DNA of 42,002 bases, from contig JBJMSU010000130.1 of the NCBI GenBank assembly GCA_045801465.1, positions 1-42,002 on the forward strand. Reading direction: 5' to 3'. A model generated the notes under the pieces. It ran no database searches, was not told the origin of the DNA, and saw nothing but the letters and a program-made list of their open reading frames with translations. This stretch comes from DATFWC01 sp045801465 (lineage in GTDB: Bacteria > Pseudomonadota > Alphaproteobacteria > Rhizobiales > Xanthobacteraceae). Made by a program: the position numbers and the translations under genes. Shown here in pieces: positions 39,927 through 42,002 of this stretch. Numbering within the stretch: the first letter of the stretch is position 1; each line of letters opens with the position of its first letter.

Positions 39927-41084
39927 ATGGAGCCGATTACAACGACCGAGATGCTCGCCGACGCCTGCGCGCGCCTGGCCACTAATCCGTTCGTCACGGT
40001 CGATACCGAGTTCCTGCGCGAGTCGACCTACTATCCGGTCCTGTGCGTGGTGCAGATGGCCAGCTCCGAGGAGGCGGCGGTGATCGACACCCTGGCCAAG
40101 GGAATCGATCTCGCGCCCTTCTACCAGCTGATGGCGAACGAGGCGGTGCTGAAGGTGTTTCATGCCGCACGGCAGGACATCGAGATCGTATGGCATCGGG
40201 CGGGCATGATTCCGCATCCCATCTTCGACACGCAGGTCGCCGCCATGGTGCTCGGCTACGGAGATTCGATCTCCTATGAGCAACTGGTCCAGCGCATCAC
40301 CGGCGATACCCTCGACAAATCACACCGCTTCACCGACTGGACGCGCCGCCCCTTGAGCGAGGCGCAGCTTGCCTATGCGGTTTCCGACGTGACGCATCTG
40401 CGCGACGTCTACCTGAAGCTCTCCGCCGATCTCGCGCGGCGCGGCCGGACCGACTGGGTGTTCCACGAGATGGAGGTGCTGACCTCGCCGGCGACCTACC
40501 AGCTCGAGCCCGAGAAGGCCTGGGAGCGGCTGAAGACACGCGTGCGCAAGCCGAAGGATCTCGCCGTGCTGATGGAAGTCGCCGCTTGGCGCGAACGCGA
40601 GGCACAGGCGCGCGACGTGCCGCGCGGGCGCGTGCTCAAGGACGAGGTGATCGGCGATATCGCCACCCATGCGCCGACCACCCCGGAGAAGCTCGCGCAC
40701 TTGCGGTCCATCCCCAAGGGGTTCGAGCGATCGAGATGGGGAACCGATATCATCGCGGCGGTGACGCGCGGCCTCGAGCGCGACGTCAAGACCCTGCCGC
40801 GATTCGAGCGCGCGGCGTCGGCGCCGAACGGCGCAGCCACGGTCGAACTGCTCAAGGTGCTGCTGCGGATGATCTCGGAAAAACACGGCGTCGCCGCCAA
40901 GGTGATCGCCACCGTCAACGACCTCGACCGCATCGCCGCCGACGACGAAGCCGACGTCCCGGCGCTGAAGGGCTGGCGGCGCGAGCTGTTCGGTGACCGG
41001 GCGCTGGCCTTGAAGCACGGCAAGCTCGCGCTCGCGGTCGAGAAGGGCCGCGTCATCGCGGTCGAGCGCGGCGAAGGGAGCTAG
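39927..41084 (+). CDS. rnd: Ribonuclease D
   Basis: 385 residues. The DEDDy exonuclease motifs are complete: VDTEFLRE (Asp26, Glu28), HAARQDIEIVW (second Asp) and YAVSDVTHLRDVY (Tyr and the last Asp, spaced YxxxD). An HRDC domain follows (WREREAQARDVPRGRVLKDEVIGDIATHAP, about 215-290). It trims the 3' ends of tRNA precursors and other stable RNAs. Length and order match alphaproteobacterial Rnd. The ATG at 39927 has no strong ribosome binding site. Confidence 0.96.
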   Translation: MEPITTTEMLADACARLATNPFVTVDTEFLRESTYYPVLCVVQMASSEEAAVIDTLAKGIDLAPFYQLMANEAVLKVFHAARQDIEIVWHRAGMIPHPIFDTQVAAMVLGYGDSISYEQLVQRITGDTLDKSHRFTDWTRRPLSEAQLAYAVSDVTHLRDVYLKLSADLARRGRTDWVFHEMEVLTSPATYQLEPEKAWERLKTRVRKPKDLAVLMEVAAWREREAQARDVPRGRVLKDEVIGDIATHAPTTPEKLAHLRSIPKGFERSRWGTDIIAAVTRGLERDVKTLPRFERAASAPNGAATVELLKVLLRMISEKHGVAAKVIATVNDLDRIAADDEADVPALKGWRRELFGDRALALKHGKLALAVEKGRVIAVERGEGS

Positions 41085-41187
41085 CTCGCAGGGCGAATTG
41101 TCCCCAAAGGCCGGATCCGAGGACACCGCCATAGAACGTCAAAGATCCGCGTGAACGCGCCTTGGTGCTGCAGCGTGCGCTCATGAG

Positions 41188-41206
41188 GGCCGCCGAGCAG
41201 GCGGCC
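41188..41206. terminator. Hairpin at the end of rnd
   Basis: GGCCGCC (41188-41194), loop GAGCA, GGCGGCC (41200-41206). It lies between the convergent rnd gene and the small gene at 41206-41355, touching the stop codon of the latter. No T-run, so only a possible bidirectional stop. Confidence 0.4.
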
Positions 41207-41355
41207 TACCAGCCGTGCCGATCTGCTTGCTCGGCCATTTCCCGCCATTGCCGGGCAATGTCCAGGAAACCTTGCTTGGCGGTGGGGTCGCGGACTTTGT
41301 TGGCCTGTTCTTCGGCCTCTTTCGCGCGCAGGCGATACTCTTCGGCTCTTGTCAT
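41206..41355 (-). CDS. Small coiled-coil-type protein
   Basis: 49 residues: MTRAEEYRLRAKEAEEQANK, then VRDPTAKQGFLDIARQWREMAEQADRHGW. A short, charged helical protein with the repeated RxxEYRxxAxExxxxA pattern that I recall from many Bradyrhizobium relatives. No function is known. The start at 41355 places this pattern at the N terminus; the frame stays open upstream to 41439 without the pattern. Confidence 0.75.
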   Translation of the reverse strand: MTRAEEYRLRAKEAEEQANKVRDPTAKQGFLDIARQWREMAEQADRHGW

Positions 41356-41484
41356 GGCCGATCTCAGTGCTGGACGTCGGGTGCCCCACATCAGATCAAT
41401 GGAGTTCCGCAAGATGCCGTTCCAATGGAACTTCAGCACGTAGGCCGCATCAGCGGAGCGACACCGCGGACCTCTCGCCGCCCG

Positions 41485-41703
41485 CTACGCGCCGAGTCCC
41501 TCCATGGCGCAGTCGCGCAACTTGATGGGGTCGCGCTCGCCGTCCTTGGCGCAGTCGATGATCAACCTGGCAATCAGCTCCGTGATCGGATCGTCGCGGT
41601 CCGTCAACTTGAGCTCGCGCAACGTGGCCTCGAATCCCGCCACCATCGCGCTCACGGCGTCGGGTGGGAAAACGGCGTCCCGCAATAAACGATATATGGC
41701 CAT
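41485..41703 (-). CDS. 72-residue helical protein of unknown function
   Basis: MAIYRLLRDAVFPPDAVSAMVAGFEATLRELKLTDRDDPITELIARLIIDCAKDG... Helical and soluble. The FxPxxVxxMxxAFExTLRxLxLxDRxDPxTxxxAxxII pattern is common among small unnamed proteins of Bradyrhizobium relatives (recalled). GAGGGG seven bases before the ATG at 41703 supports the start. Two hairpins (41723-41744 and 41771-41786) lie just upstream. Confidence 0.75.
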   Translation of the reverse strand: MAIYRLLRDAVFPPDAVSAMVAGFEATLRELKLTDRDDPITELIARLIIDCAKDGERDPIKLRDCAMEGLGA

Positions 41704-41722
41704 GGTCAGCCCCTCGAAGGCT

Positions 41723-41786
41723 TAGGCGGCACTTCAGCCGCCTACGAAATTCACATGGACGACGACCGGTTCCCGAAAAATCGGGA
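41723..41786. promoter_or_regulatory. Two hairpins upstream of the 72-residue gene
   Basis: TAGGCGGC (41723-41730) pairs with GCCGCCTA (41737-41744), and TCCCGA (41771-41776) with TCGGGA (41781-41786), both perfect. They lie 20 and 68 bases before the start codon at 41703 on the minus strand and may shape its leader. Confidence 0.4.
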
Positions 41787-41835
41787 CATGACGTCTCGGG
41801 ACGCCGACACGACGTCTGTGCTTTTTATCTGCACT

Positions 41836-41860
41836 GGAACCAATCAAGCCATGCGACGTT
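41836..41860 (+). promoter_or_regulatory. EcfG-type promoter of the gene at the right edge
   Basis: GGAAC (41836-41840), 16 bases, CGTT (41857-41860), an exact match. It leaves about 25 bases of leader before the ATG at 41893. Confidence 0.72.
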
Positions 41861-41892
41861 TGTATCCGGGGAAAATTGCTGGGAGCGACGCG

Positions 41893-42002
41893 ATGCGCGT
41901 ATTTCTTGGGATGATTCTCGGCGTGCTGCTGACGATCTCGGTCGCCTACATCAATGATCACATCACATCCGGTCCATCGATTGCCTCTACCCAGGTCAGA
42001 AC
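41893..42002 (+). CDS. Start of a small membrane-anchored protein (cut by the window)
   Basis: The first 36 codons read MRVFLGMILGVLLTISVAYI, then NDHITSGPSIASTQVR: a hydrophobic N-terminal helix with one basic residue in front, an anchor or leader. GGGAG lies seven bases before the ATG. The rest is outside the window. I recall similar small proteins in Bradyrhizobium relatives, role unknown. An exact EcfG promoter is directly upstream. Confidence 0.7.
   Translation, partial: MRVFLGMILGVLLTISVAYINDHITSGPSIASTQVR

Noticed and set aside
41398..41423. GGAAC-N17-CATT upstream of the 49-residue gene, within GTTCCAATGGAAC
   Set aside because: One mismatch in the -10 and no other support; kept out of the EcfG list.

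Overview
The window is a GC-rich stretch of chromosome from an alphaproteobacterium of the Hyphomicrobiales, most likely near Bradyrhizobium and other Nitrobacteraceae or Xanthobacteraceae. Four things point there: two DUF3551 genes, the many orphan substrate-binding proteins with the MKRRELITLLGG-type leader, EcfG-type (GGAAC-N16/17-CGTT) and CtrA-type (TTAA-N7-TTAA) promoter sites, and intergenic repeats typical of that group (578-639, 11541-11590, 16075-16152). I see no rRNA, tRNA, CRISPR array, transposase or phage gene. It looks like ordinary core and lineage-specific chromosome.

Layout. 1-7.3 kb: DUF1080 protein, DUF3551 protein, small membrane protein, TctC-type binding protein, a 995-residue patatin-like membrane lipase, a tiny zinc-ribbon protein, a second DUF3551 protein and a 79-residue protein. 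7.4-18.3 kb: many small stress- and envelope-type genes (PilZ, GlsB/YeaQ-type, KTSC, a 24-residue membrane microprotein with a PhnA-like membrane protein, DUF1993, tautomerase, AhpD-like, DUF202, GFA, DUF2171). 18.3-28.8 kb: two binding-protein genes plus a frameshifted relic of a third, a polysaccharide deacetylase, a DHFR-like protein, DUF2336, cupin, DoxX, a glycine-zipper protein and a CSS-EAL c-di-GMP phosphodiesterase. 29-32 kb: a glycosyltransferase with a coiled-coil tail and a PIG-L/LmbE-like protein. 32-41 kb, housekeeping: speE, speD, malic enzyme, aspS, a ThDP-dependent enzyme and ribonuclease D. The right edge holds three small genes, one cut off.

The strongest signal is regulatory. 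Eight exact GGAAC-N16/17-CGTT sites, the motif of the alphaproteobacterial general-stress sigma factor EcfG, each lie just upstream of a short gene. Two of them are back to back and share GTTCCGGAAC, driving a proline-rich protein one way and a 24-residue microprotein operon the other way. One (14937-14962) ends 8 bases before an ATG that has no ribosome binding site, which suggests a leaderless mRNA. Exact TTAA-N7-TTAA (CtrA-type) sites precede the PilZ gene (one) and the EAL gene (two), which hints at cell-cycle control of c-di-GMP signalling. A perfect CRP-type palindrome (7262-7277) and a 12-bp stem that buries the DUF1993 ribosome binding site are further candidate control elements.

All calls come from reading the sequence. 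Family names rest on recognised motifs, not on database searches.
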